This document shows, piece after piece, positions 1 through 8,448 of a DNA stretch of 64,000 nt. Source of the stretch: an uncultured Eubacteriales bacterium (GTDB lineage Bacteria; Bacillota; Clostridia; Peptostreptococcales; Anaerovoracaceae); contig CASDYG010000001.1 of NCBI GenBank assembly GCA_949285555.1, positions 124,001-188,000 on the forward strand, read 5' to 3'. The position numbers and the translations under genes are program-made. The notes beneath the pieces were generated by a model. It made no database searches and was not told the origin of the DNA. It saw only the letters and a list, made by a program, of their open reading frames with translations. Every line of letters starts with the position of its first letter. Positions within the stretch are counted from its first letter, which is position 1.

Positions 1-150
1 ATTTAATTCTTTAGAAGCAATTAGGGCGTCCTCAAAAAACATCTCATAAAAATCACCCAGTCTAAAAAATAGAATACTATCTGGATTTTTCTCTTTTATG
101 GATAAATACTGCTCCATCATTGGAGAAAGCTTGCCCTTATTGTTGCTCAT
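1..150 (-). CDS. mutS: DNA mismatch repair protein MutS, N-terminal 50 codons only (runs off the window)
   Basis: Reading from an ATG at 150 towards position 1 gives 50 open codons that match the start of MutS: a '[12 protein letters not shown]' helix followed by '[16 protein letters not shown]'. The last stretch carries the Phe-x-Glu mismatch-wedge region (YEMFF) of domain I, which inserts a Phe at mispaired bases. The gene continues beyond the window edge, so the clamp and ATPase domains are not visible. It starts 3 nt after the stop of the aminotransferase gene and has only a weak AAGAATAA-type ribosome site, so translation may be coupled to the upstream gene. The identification rests on a short but very characteristic stretch. 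Confidence 0.9.
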   Translation of the reverse strand, partial: MSNNKGKLSPMMEQYLSIKEKNPDSILFFRLGDFYEMFFEDALIASKELN

Positions 151-153
151 ATA

Positions 154-1350
154 TTATTTATTCTTATTATTATAGGCTTCTATACCTAATCTAATAAGCT
201 CTACTCCTCTCTTCATATCTTCTTTCTTTAGAACATATGCTATTCTCATTTCCTCTTTTCCGAGTCCTTGCGTGGCATAAAAACCCTCTGCTGGAGCAAA
301 CATTACAGTTTCTCCATTATCATCAAACTCAGTTAAAAGGAACATGAGGAAATCTTCAATATTATCAACTGGTAGCTTTGCAGTCATATAGAAAGCACCG
401 CCCGGCTTTTGGCATACAACACCAGGAATTTTCATAAGCTCTTCATATACCACATCTCTTCTTCCACAGTATTCTGCCTTTACCTCATCATAATATGATT
501 TAGGAAGTCTAAATAGAGCCGCCGCTCCCACCTGATCTACTGTAGATACACATAGTCTTCCCTGGGCAATTTTCATAGCCTGTGCCATAAACTCTTCATT
601 TTTAGAGATTAGAAGACCTATTCTGGCACCACAAGCAGAGAAACGCTTTGATACTGAATCGATTACAATAACTCTGTCAGCATATTCAGGAAGCATTGAA
701 AAACTTGTAATCTCTCTGTCATCATATGCAAATTCACGATATACTTCATCTGCAATAATCCACAGATCATGCTCTTTTGCTATTTCACCAATAAGTCTCA
801 TTTCATCAAGCGTAAGTACCGTTCCTGTTGGATTACCTGGGCTGATGCATACTATTGCCTTTGTTCTATCAGAAATACCAGCCTCTATAAGCTCTTTCTT
901 TGCATAATGATATCCATCCTCGGCTTTAGTAGTAATAGGTACAACCCTTCCTCCAGCAGATGTAGCAAAAGTATGATAATTAGTATAAAATGGCTCTGGA
1001 ATAAGAACCTCATCACCCTCATTTAAAAGAGACAGGAATGTCATTGTCAACGCCTCAGAGCCGCCGGTAGTAACAATCATGTCATTTCTTTTGTAATCTA
1101 CGCCGTACCCTTTAAAGTAATCTATTACAGCATCCTGCAAATCCGTAATACCACCTGACTCTGCGTAAGCAATTACCTTATTGTCATAGTTTCTAATAGC
1201 ATTCATAAAAACATCAGGTGTTTCTACATCTGGCTGACCAATGTTAAGGTGATATACCTTTTTACCGCTGTCCTTAGCCTTTTGTGCTATAGGATTAAAT
1301 TTTCTGATTGGTGAAAACTGCATCGCTTCCACTTTGTTTGATAGTTTCAT
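154..1350 (-). CDS. Class I/II pyridoxal-phosphate aminotransferase (aspartate aminotransferase-like)
   Basis: A fold-type I aminotransferase of 398 residues transferring amino groups from an acidic or aromatic amino acid to 2-oxoglutarate in the cytoplasm. Numbering from the first possible codon, the SPGNPTG loop lies at about 171-177 (Asn174 contacts PLP), Asp202 and Tyr205 follow in 'IIADEVYREF', and the Schiff-base lysine is Lys236 in 'SVSKRF'. An N-terminal 'NIGQPDVETP' segment is also typical. The ATG at 1350 is preferred because AGGAGG lies 4 nt upstream; the GTG at 1353 is too close. It sits between tlyA and mutS. The exact substrate cannot be told from sequence; aspartate is the default guess. 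Confidence 0.88.
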   Translation of the reverse strand: MKLSNKVEAMQFSPIRKFNPIAQKAKDSGKKVYHLNIGQPDVETPDVFMNAIRNYDNKVIAYAESGGITDLQDAVIDYFKGYGVDYKRNDMIVTTGGSEALTMTFLSLLNEGDEVLIPEPFYTNYHTFATSAGGRVVPITTKAEDGYHYAKKELIEAGISDRTKAIVCISPGNPTGTVLTLDEMRLIGEIAKEHDLWIIADEVYREFAYDDREITSFSMLPEYADRVIVIDSVSKRFSACGARIGLLISKNEEFMAQAMKIAQGRLCVSTVDQVGAAALFRLPKSYYDEVKAEYCGRRDVVYEELMKIPGVVCQKPGGAFYMTAKLPVDNIEDFLMFLLTEFDDNGETVMFAPAEGFYATQGLGKEEMRIAYVLKKEDMKRGVELIRLGIEAYNNKNK

Positions 1351-1367
1351 CACGCCTCCTAAAATAC

Positions 1368-2168
1368 TTATTTTTTAAAGCTTTCTTCGCCTAATTCAAC
1401 TACATTGGCTACATCTATACTATTATACTCCATTTGGTTACTTTTTAAAAGGTATATGATATATTCCACATTACCTTTAGTTCCTTTTATAGGAGAATGG
1501 CTTAATCCTGTAATTGAAAAGCCAGCATTTTGAGCATATGTAAATACTTCTTGAATAACACGATTTTTTACTGAATTATCAGTTACAATTCCGCCTTTTC
1601 CCACATCTTTTCTCCCAGCTTCAAACTGTGGCTTTATAAGAGCAACAACTCTTCCTCCATCCTTTATATATGATGAAAGATTTGGCAGAATATATTTTAA
1701 TGAAATAAATGATACATCAACAGAGGCAAAATCAATATTTTCTTTTAAATCTGAATCATCGTAATATCTAAAATTACATTTTTCGATATTGATAACACGC
1801 TCATCCTGCCTTAGCTTCCAGTCAAGCTGACCATAGCCCACATCAATAGCATATACCTTTTTTGCCCCCTCAAGAAGCATGCAGTGGGTAAATCCTCCTG
1901 TTGATGCACCTACGTCCATACATATGCAATCGCTGAGATCTATATTCCAAAGTTTGATTGCTTTTTCCAGTTTTAGTCCACCTCTGCTCACAAACGGAAT
2001 TTTATCTTCCTTAATGTAAATATCTGCATCCTCTTCCACTTGAAATGCAGCACTTAATACAGGCTGATCCTTGTAAATTACATTTCCAGCCATAATATTA
2101 ACCTTGGCTCTTTCTCTCGATGGAAAAAGACCTCTTTCTACTAAAATGACATCAATTCTTTTTTTCAA
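1368..2168 (-). CDS. tlyA: TlyA family 2'-O-ribose rRNA methyltransferase
   Basis: TlyA uses S-adenosylmethionine to methylate 2'-OH groups of ribosomal RNA cytidines. The 266-residue protein has an N-terminal S4 RNA-binding domain (about 1-62) and a Rossmann methyltransferase domain with the SAM loop DVGASTGGF at 85-93. The K-D-K-E catalytic set is present: Lys66 (GGLKLEKA), Asp151 (SVDVSF), Lys179 (ALIKPQ) and a Glu near 237 (GNVEY). The start is a TTG overlapping the end of dxs by 17 nt with no strong ribosome site, so coupling to dxs is likely. A dxs-tlyA order is common in Firmicutes. Older annotations call it hemolysin A; the motifs support the methyltransferase role. Confidence 0.92.
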   Translation of the reverse strand: MKKRIDVILVERGLFPSRERAKVNIMAGNVIYKDQPVLSAAFQVEEDADIYIKEDKIPFVSRGGLKLEKAIKLWNIDLSDCICMDVGASTGGFTHCMLLEGAKKVYAIDVGYGQLDWKLRQDERVINIEKCNFRYYDDSDLKENIDFASVDVSFISLKYILPNLSSYIKDGGRVVALIKPQFEAGRKDVGKGGIVTDNSVKNRVIQEVFTYAQNAGFSITGLSHSPIKGTKGNVEYIIYLLKSNQMEYNSIDVANVVELGEESFKK

Positions 2169-4023
2169 GACTCGTCATGATCCTTTCGAATATTGCTTCT
2201 GGGGAAAGACCATACTTGTTTCTTAAATCAGCTGTATTTCCATGCTCGACAAATGTATCTTTCCATCCAAAATTTAAAATTTCTGGAGATAAAGCTTCGT
2301 CTACTTTTCCTTTTAGTGTGCTACCGTATCCGCCTATTATTGCACCATCCTCTATTGTTGCAAGAATACTACATGAAGTATTAAAATTATCTTTGTAGGA
2401 AAATGGCTTTATTTGTCTTATGATGACCAGTCCAGTTGAGATGCCAGCACTTTCAAGACGCGTACATACTTTTAAAGCTATTTCTGCCATTGTACCAACA
2501 GCCCAAATATCCACAATATTTCCTTGTTTAATTCTAATATTACTCCATCCATAATTACCGTCAAGTATTGCAGCTACATCTTCAGAGCTGCCTCCCCTTG
2601 GATAGCGAATCGCTGCAGGCGAATTAAGTGTAAGAGCATGCTCTAATATAGGCTTAACGTCCTGTGTAGTAGCTGGTGCAAACATGGTAATGTCAGGGAT
2701 GCATGACAAATATGAAATATCAAAATGTCCATTATGAGTATCTCCGTCAGCTCCGACATTTCCTGCTCTGTCAATAGCAAAGATAACAGGAAGCCTTTGA
2801 AGACAGACATCTTCAATAATCTGATCATATGCTCGCTGTAAAAAGGTGGAATAAATAGCACAAACTGGCTTATATCCTCCCTTCGCTAATCCAGCCGCAA
2901 AGGTTATTGCATGCTCCTCGGCAATGCCCACATCAAAAAATTTTGATGGGTGATGATCTCTGAAGTCAGCTAGTCCTGTACCACTTGGCATTGCAGCAGT
3001 AATGGCTACCACTTTGTCATCCTCTCGTGCAACTTCAGTAATGGCATTTCCAAAGGCTTTGGAAAAATCAACTATTTTTTTTGTTTTAGGATTGGAATTG
3101 GATTTTTCCTCATTTAAATAGTTTAAGTTAAATGGACCTATGCCATGATATTTGTCAGGATGCTCTTCTGCTAGCTTATAGCCCTTACCCTTCTTAGTTA
3201 CAACATGAAGCAAAACCGGATAATTCAAATCTTTTATAAATTCTAATATAGAAATAAGCTCCTTTAGATCATGTCCATTTATTGGTCCGATATATTTAAT
3301 TCCCATTGCTTCAAAAAGATGACCCGCTCCCGATTGTAATGTGGCATATTTGATACTATTTTTTATGGCATGCAGCTTATTTGCCAGTTTATCATTTACC
3401 TCGGACTTAACTCTATTCTTTACATCCTTATATCTCTTAGTTGATGTTAGAAGCTGTAAATAATGTGAAATACCACCAGTATTAGGAGAAATGGACATAC
3501 CGTTATCATTTAAAACTATGAGCATCTGTCCCTTTTTGTACCCTATATTATTTAAAGCTTCATATACCATTCCGCCGGTCATGGCACCATCACCGATAAT
3601 AGATATAATGCGGTGGTTTGCCCCTGAAAGTCTTCTTGCCTCAAAAAGCCCTGTAGCAAAGGAAAGGGAATTACTACTGTGTCCACTGTTTAAAATATCA
3701 TGGTCACTTTCTTGACTTTTAGGAAATCCACTAAGCCCTCCCGTCTGTCTTAAGCTTTTAAAGTCTCTAGCTCTTCCAGTTAAGATTTTATGTACATATG
3801 ACTGATGCCCCACATCCCATATAAACTTATCCTTGGGTGAATCAAAAACTTTATGAAGAGCCATCGTAAGCTCGACTACACCAAGGTTAGGAGCTAAATG
3901 ACCACCTGTTTTCGAAATACTATCGATTAAAAAATCCCTTATTTCATATGTCAATAGCTCTAATTCCTTCATTGACATTTCTTTTAATTCCTTTGGGAAA
4001 TCATATTCTAAAAGTTTTTTCAT
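2152..4023 (-). CDS. dxs: 1-deoxy-D-xylulose-5-phosphate synthase
   Basis: Dxs condenses pyruvate and glyceraldehyde 3-phosphate with thiamine diphosphate, the first step of the MEP isoprenoid pathway. The 623-residue length is standard. Seen are the N-terminal 'HLAPNLGVVELT' helix, the thiamine-diphosphate and magnesium motif 'GDGAMTGGMVYEALNN', the central transketolase pyrimidine-binding domain ('GIAEEHAITFAAG') and the C-terminal domain. An AAGG site precedes the ATG. It lies 16 nt downstream of ispA and overlaps tlyA, so ispA-dxs-tlyA form one unit. Dxs also needs TDP, and the window carries a TDP-controlled thiamine transporter further along. Confidence 0.97.
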   Translation of the reverse strand: MKKLLEYDFPKELKEMSMKELELLTYEIRDFLIDSISKTGGHLAPNLGVVELTMALHKVFDSPKDKFIWDVGHQSYVHKILTGRARDFKSLRQTGGLSGFPKSQESDHDILNSGHSSNSLSFATGLFEARRLSGANHRIISIIGDGAMTGGMVYEALNNIGYKKGQMLIVLNDNGMSISPNTGGISHYLQLLTSTKRYKDVKNRVKSEVNDKLANKLHAIKNSIKYATLQSGAGHLFEAMGIKYIGPINGHDLKELISILEFIKDLNYPVLLHVVTKKGKGYKLAEEHPDKYHGIGPFNLNYLNEEKSNSNPKTKKIVDFSKAFGNAITEVAREDDKVVAITAAMPSGTGLADFRDHHPSKFFDVGIAEEHAITFAAGLAKGGYKPVCAIYSTFLQRAYDQIIEDVCLQRLPVIFAIDRAGNVGADGDTHNGHFDISYLSCIPDITMFAPATTQDVKPILEHALTLNSPAAIRYPRGGSSEDVAAILDGNYGWSNIRIKQGNIVDIWAVGTMAEIALKVCTRLESAGISTGLVIIRQIKPFSYKDNFNTSCSILATIEDGAIIGGYGSTLKGKVDEALSPEILNFGWKDTFVEHGNTADLRNKYGLSPEAIFERIMTSLEKKN

Positions 4024-4039
4024 AAAGTACCTTCATTAG

Positions 4040-4942
4040 CTATTTGTTTCGATATGCCATTAAATCAATTATCTGATTGAAAAATTCAGCATTATCATAA
4101 TACTTGGCAATTGCATCCTTAGCTTGCTTAATATGCCAATTAAGTTTTTCTTTGGCTTCCTCTACTCCATTGTAGATGTTTATGTATGTAACCTTATTTT
4201 TCTTTATATCTGCCATGGTGCTCTTGCCCATGAGCTTAGGATCCCCTTCAATATCCAAAATATCATCGGAAATCTGAAATGCAATACCAAGATGCTCTCC
4301 GTATGTTATGAAATCTTCCATAACATCACTATCAGCTCCACCTAAATATAAACCAGCTAAAATAGAGGCTAATATCAATGCTCCCGTCTTATTAAGATGA
4401 ATATATTGCAGCATTTCCTTAGATAGATTCTTGCCTTCAGCTTCAAGATCCGCAGCCTGCCCTGCTACCATTCCTTGAATACCTGAATTTTTGCAAATTG
4501 TATGTATGGCATTTATTTTATTAGCGATTTCATTAGGATTATCCAGTGAAAGCATTAAATCCTTATTCATTATTTCGTATGCAGTATTTAATAATCCGTC
4601 TCCTGCCAGAATTGCCATACCTTCACCGAAAACTTTATGGTTAGTAAGTTTACCACGCCTATAGTCATCATCATCCATCGCAGGAAGATCATCATGAATA
4701 AGTGAATAGGTATGTATGTATTCGATAGCACAGGCATATGCCATTGCATTTTCAATTTTTCCACCGGCAAATTCACAGGCTGCCAGCAAAAGTACAGGGC
4801 GTATTCTCTTACCTGGAGCAGACAGGCTATATATAATTGCATCCTTAAGTACATCACTTTTACTGTCAATACCTGGCAAAAAATCTAGTAGACAGTCATT
4901 GATCCTATCTTGATATTCTTTATACTGAGCTTTAAACTCCAT
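4040..4942 (-). CDS. ispA: Short-chain polyprenyl diphosphate synthase (farnesyl/geranyl type)
   Basis: A trans-isoprenyl diphosphate synthase that joins IPP to allylic diphosphates for quinone, bactoprenol or carotenoid precursors. The 300-residue all-helical protein has the first aspartate-rich motif 'DDLPAMDDD' at about 84-92, the second 'DDILDIEGD' in the C-terminal third, and the 'GKRIRPVL' substrate-binding motif near 44-51. The two-residue insertion in the first motif is typical of bacterial FPP synthases. GAGGTG lies before the ATG. It sits directly between xseB and dxs, the order seen in Bacillus and Clostridia. Chain-length specificity is inferred, not shown. Confidence 0.93.
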   Translation of the reverse strand: MEFKAQYKEYQDRINDCLLDFLPGIDSKSDVLKDAIIYSLSAPGKRIRPVLLLAACEFAGGKIENAMAYACAIEYIHTYSLIHDDLPAMDDDDYRRGKLTNHKVFGEGMAILAGDGLLNTAYEIMNKDLMLSLDNPNEIANKINAIHTICKNSGIQGMVAGQAADLEAEGKNLSKEMLQYIHLNKTGALILASILAGLYLGGADSDVMEDFITYGEHLGIAFQISDDILDIEGDPKLMGKSTMADIKKNKVTYINIYNGVEEAKEKLNWHIKQAKDAIAKYYDNAEFFNQIIDLMAYRNK

Positions 4943-4954
4943 TATAGCACCTCA

Positions 4955-5146
4955 CTATTTTTCAATATCACTTGCAGTAATTTTAGAAATGGTTTGTTCC
5001 GCCTTTTCCAAAAATATTCTACATTTATCATAATGCTCCTGTGCTTCATTATAATATTTAATTAAATCATCCAGACTCTGTCCAGGCTCCTTCATGCTTT
5101 CAATTGAATTTTTTAAAGCATTTAATTCTTGTTCAAAATTATCCAT
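4955..5146 (-). CDS. xseB: Exodeoxyribonuclease VII small subunit
   Basis: A 63-residue, mostly helical, acidic protein. XseB subunits coat the long coiled-coil arm of XseA to form exonuclease VII, which degrades single-stranded DNA to acid-soluble oligonucleotides. The family pattern of two helices is visible, with the 'PGQSLDDLIKYYNEAQ' segment in the middle. Ribosome site GAGGTAAAT precedes the ATG. It lies 11 nt after xseA and 12 nt before ispA, the usual xseA-xseB-ispA order, which strongly supports the call despite the small size. Confidence 0.93.
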   Translation of the reverse strand: MDNFEQELNALKNSIESMKEPGQSLDDLIKYYNEAQEHYDKCRIFLEKAEQTISKITASDIEK

Positions 5147-5157
5147 ATTTACCTCAT

Positions 5158-6306
5158 TTATATCTCGTTTGGCTCTGCATCTATGATGCGTGCTTTGGCA
5201 GCACCATCATTTAAAACTAGCTTTACTTCTTTATTTTTATCCAGATTTTTGTAACTGGAAATAACCCTGCCAGTTTCATCAAGTACCATGGAATATCCCT
5301 TTTCCAATATCTTATATGGATGCATGGTCTCAGCCTGCTTCCATAGTATTTCTACTTCATTTGTTCTTTTACTGAGCGCTCCAGATATGCTAATATTCAT
5401 AATATCTTTAAGCTGCTTAATTGACTCATCATATTCCTTCAGCTTAGCTTGCAATATATTTGCACCTCTGTCTATGCACTCATTCATAAAATCTTTTAGT
5501 TCTTCCGAATCATAAATCATATTGGCTGCAGCAGTAGGAGTTTCTGCTCTGTAATCAGCTACCATATCCGATAAAGTATAATCTATTTCATGTCCTATGG
5601 CTGTTACAACAGGTATATCACTTTTGAAAATGCTGCGTACCAAAGCCTCGTCATTAAAAACCCACAAATCTTCCTTGGAGCCGCCACCTCTGCCTAATAT
5701 GATGTAATCTAATTTATCCGCATAATTGTTATTTACAAAATCCAACATTTTGCATATATCCACTGCCGCAGATACACCTTGAACCTTTACAGGAAAAAGC
5801 GTAATGCTGACATGCTTGTTTTTTCTTTGGATAATTGACATTATATCATGAAAAGCAGCACTTTCATCTGCTGTGAGGATTCCTATACATTTAGGAAATC
5901 TAGGGATAGCTTTTTTATGCTCTTTATCAAATAGTCCCTCTGCCGAAAGCTTCCTTGTTAATTCTTCAAGGCGAGCATGTATATCTCCCTTACCTGCTTC
6001 CTCCAGCTTGAAAACATTAAATGATAGCCTTCCACTTTTTTTGTAAAATGTAAGCTTACCTTTTACTACAACCTTTGAACCATCGGAAATCTTTTTATTT
6101 CCAACAACATAATGCACACTATTAGCAAAGATTGTACATGAAATGCTGGCATTATCATCAACTAAATCAAAAAAAATCTGTCCGTTGCTTCTTTGCACAA
6201 ATCTGGAAATTTCACCCTCAACCATAACATCGCTTAAAAGAAAATCATTTGTGAGAAGATCTTCTACATGTTTGGCAAGCTTATATACTGAAATAGGCTC
6301 AATCAT
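5158..6306 (-). CDS. xseA: Exodeoxyribonuclease VII large subunit
   Basis: Catalytic subunit of exonuclease VII, active on single-stranded DNA in repair. The 382-residue protein has an N-terminal OB-fold (about 1-100, including the 'VEGEISRF' segment), the catalytic domain with 'GILTADESAA' and the signature 'GRGGGSKEDLWVFNDE', then a helical arm and a C-terminal segment with 'LEKGYSMV'. It is shorter than the E. coli protein (456) mainly in the coiled-coil arm, as in many Firmicutes. Its ATG overlaps the nusB stop region by 8 nt, indicating coupled translation. Confidence 0.95.
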   Translation of the reverse strand: MIEPISVYKLAKHVEDLLTNDFLLSDVMVEGEISRFVQRSNGQIFFDLVDDNASISCTIFANSVHYVVGNKKISDGSKVVVKGKLTFYKKSGRLSFNVFKLEEAGKGDIHARLEELTRKLSAEGLFDKEHKKAIPRFPKCIGILTADESAAFHDIMSIIQRKNKHVSITLFPVKVQGVSAAVDICKMLDFVNNNYADKLDYIILGRGGGSKEDLWVFNDEALVRSIFKSDIPVVTAIGHEIDYTLSDMVADYRAETPTAAANMIYDSEELKDFMNECIDRGANILQAKLKEYDESIKQLKDIMNISISGALSKRTNEVEILWKQAETMHPYKILEKGYSMVLDETGRVISSYKNLDKNKEVKLVLNDGAAKARIIDAEPNEI

Positions 6307-6727
6307 CTATGCTTCTCCCATATGCCTTTACAATTCCTTTAACAAACCCCTCCGATTCAGCGGTAGAGTAATTGCGGGCGAGCATGCCCGCCTGAGAAAC
6401 CACCACGGCTACTTCCGTATCTACATTTGCCTGTATTTCTCCAATAGCAACTCTGAGAATTGCTAAATCAACTCTTGCAATCCTGCTTATATCCCATTTA
6501 TGGCTTAACCTATGTATTATTTCATCAATACTGCTTAAATTATCTAAAATATGCTTAAAAAGAATCTCAGAATATGGTTTTATCAGCCCACCATATTCAT
6601 TTTTGAAAATCTGAAGTGCTTCATGCTTATTGCCAATACTTCCTTGTAATTCCAAGGAATATAGAAGCTGCATAATCTTCATTCTGGCTTCCTGTCTTTT
6701 TACAACCACATATTTATCTCTATTCAT
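6299..6727 (-). CDS. nusB: Transcription antitermination factor NusB
   Basis: A 142-residue all-helical protein. NusB pairs with NusE (S10) on boxA RNA to prevent premature termination in rRNA operons. The N-terminal 'RRQEAR'-like start (here VKRQEARMKIMQLLYSLE) and the C-terminal block 'ISRIARVDLAILRVAIGEI' followed by 'DTEVAVVVSQAG' are characteristic. It overlaps xseA by 8 nt downstream and the Asp23 family gene by 8 nt upstream. The asp23-nusB pairing is a standard Firmicute arrangement. Confidence 0.95.
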   Translation of the reverse strand: MNRDKYVVVKRQEARMKIMQLLYSLELQGSIGNKHEALQIFKNEYGGLIKPYSEILFKHILDNLSSIDEIIHRLSHKWDISRIARVDLAILRVAIGEIQANVDTEVAVVVSQAGMLARNYSTAESEGFVKGIVKAYGRSIDD

Positions 6728-7082
6728 TTTTTATGCCTTTCTTAGCGCTAATTACATTTACTCCCTGAACATGTATGTTGATTTTTTTTAAAGGAGCTCC
6801 CTTAATTGATTTAACCCTATCTGCAATGTTTCTTTGTAGCTCCCATGCCAGCTCGGGAATACCAGCACCAAAATTTACAATTACAGATACATCTAAATTG
6901 TATACTCCTTTATTCTCAGTAAGCTTAAGCCCTCTATTGGGATTATCCCTACGAAGCAGGCTAAATGATATTTCATCCGTAATACTTCTGCTCAGTTTAA
7001 ATACACCTTTTGTATTTAGCACCACCTTTTTTATAGCCAGATATGCAGCTTGTACGGATTCAAAATCTCTATTTGTCTTCAT
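6720..7082 (-). CDS. Asp23/Gls24 family protein (AmaP-type envelope stress family)
   Basis: A 120-residue Asp23/Gls24 domain protein with the family's core 'GVYNLDVSVIVNFGAGIPEL' region and a second alpha-beta half. Family members are linked to cell-envelope stress, often membrane-tethered through a partner; the copy next to nusB is conserved in Firmicutes but its molecular job is unknown. The ATG at 7082 is chosen because AAGGATGAGG precedes it; an upstream TTG at 7100 would add six residues and lacks a ribosome site. It overlaps the preceding CNNM gene by 14 nt and nusB by 8 nt. Confidence 0.82.
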   Translation of the reverse strand: MKTNRDFESVQAAYLAIKKVVLNTKGVFKLSRSITDEISFSLLRRDNPNRGLKLTENKGVYNLDVSVIVNFGAGIPELAWELQRNIADRVKSIKGAPLKKINIHVQGVNVISAKKGIKNE

Positions 7083-8385
7083 TAACCTCATCCTTAACAA
7101 TAATTTTTACCTTGTTTATTCTTTTGTCGGCAATAGATAAGATTTCAAATATATATTTTTCGTCTTCTATTCTTTTTTTCTTTTCTTTTTTTGATGGTAT
7201 TTCGCCTAGCATATCTATAATATAACCGCCTAGGGTTTCACTGTTTTCAGAATGTAATAATATACCAGTTTCATCTTCTAAATCATCCAGGTCAACTCTA
7301 CCGTCTACAATATAAATATTAGGGGCAACATTGTTTATATCCATATGAGCATCATCATATTCATCATCAATGTCACCTACTATTTCTTCTATTATATCTT
7401 CCATGGTTACTATTCCGGTAAAGCCGCCATATTCATCAATTAGTATAGCAATATGCTGTTTTTCTTTTTGCAGCTCAAAAAATAAAGAATCGATATTTTT
7501 TGTATCTGGTACGAAGTATGGTTTTCTCAGAATATCTTTTATATCGACATTATCAAATCCATTTTCTCTGGCTTTAATCAAATAGTCCTTTATATATAGT
7601 ATCCCTATAATATTATCCGTATCATCATCAAATACAGGTATTCTTGAATATTTTAGCTCCATTAGATGATCTATATAGCTAGCTGCATCTGCATTTATGT
7701 CTATAGCAAAAACATCTGTTCTAGGCGTCATGATTTCATATGCCAGTTCATCATCAAAGTTGAATATACTTGAAATCATTTTTTGCCCTTCTTCTTTTAA
7801 TACTCCTTGCTCCCTGCCTATATCCAGCATTGACATTATTTCTTCTTCGGAAAAGTCTCTGCTATCAATATTAGTCTGCTGTCTAAATAGCTTGAGCAAA
7901 ACTACTGCTATAACATTTAATATCAAAAAAACAGGACGCAGCAGCAATGTAAGGCCGCTTAACAAAGGAGAGAATATAACTACCAGCTTTTCCTTATGCT
8001 GAAGGGCGATTTTTCTTGGAAATATATCGCACATTGACATTATAAAACAAACTAAACAAGCAAAGGCTATAAGCCTTTGATAGTCAGTAAAGTCAAAGAA
8101 AATGCAAAGCGAATCTACAAGTAAAGCTGAAAAAAAGAAACATAGCAAACATAAAAGCCTGCAAGTGAATTTGTACCTCATGGGCTTTTCCAGCAATTTT
8201 AATACCTTTTGAATTCTATTATATCGCCTGATTTTTCCTGCATTCATATATTCATCTGCAAGTAGTCTAAGCTTGGTGCTACTTATATTATCCATAGCCA
8301 CTGTAATGGCAAGACTATGAGCATATACTAGCAAAAGGATGAATACTCCTAAAATATATAAGGGTAATGCCTCAGAATCGTTCAT
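7069..8385 (-). CDS. CNNM/CorC family membrane protein with CBS pair
   Basis: A 438-residue membrane protein of the CNNM/CorC (HlyC/YfjD) family, linked to magnesium or cobalt efflux. Order seen: an N-terminal CNNM transmembrane region (about 1-170, hydrophobic segments near 10-30, 75-95, 103-120 and 138-165), a cytosolic CBS pair starting at 'EIMTPRTDVFAI' and running through 'IPVFDDDTDNIIGILYIKDY' to 'DEYGGFTGIVTMEDIIEEI', and a C-terminal CorC_HlyC domain ending near 'IEDEKYIFEILSI'. The ion carried is an inference from the family. It is followed at once by the Asp23 gene, with overlap. Confidence 0.88.
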   Translation of the reverse strand: MNDSEALPLYILGVFILLLVYAHSLAITVAMDNISSTKLRLLADEYMNAGKIRRYNRIQKVLKLLEKPMRYKFTCRLLCLLCFFFSALLVDSLCIFFDFTDYQRLIAFACLVCFIMSMCDIFPRKIALQHKEKLVVIFSPLLSGLTLLLRPVFLILNVIAVVLLKLFRQQTNIDSRDFSEEEIMSMLDIGREQGVLKEEGQKMISSIFNFDDELAYEIMTPRTDVFAIDINADAASYIDHLMELKYSRIPVFDDDTDNIIGILYIKDYLIKARENGFDNVDIKDILRKPYFVPDTKNIDSLFFELQKEKQHIAILIDEYGGFTGIVTMEDIIEEIVGDIDDEYDDAHMDINNVAPNIYIVDGRVDLDDLEDETGILLHSENSETLGGYIIDMLGEIPSKKEKKKRIEDEKYIFEILSIADKRINKVKIIVKDEVNEDK

Positions 8386-8448
8386 ATAGTTCTCCTCTTA
8401 AGTTCAAAATGAAAGCTATTTATTCAATATTCTAAAAATATATTTATT

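Noticed and set aside
2177-2398. Plus-strand open frames opposite the 1-27 kb gene run (for example at 2177-2398, 5288-5515 and 25164-25553)
   Set aside because: All are shadows of well-identified minus-strand genes, lack ribosome sites and have no recognisable products.
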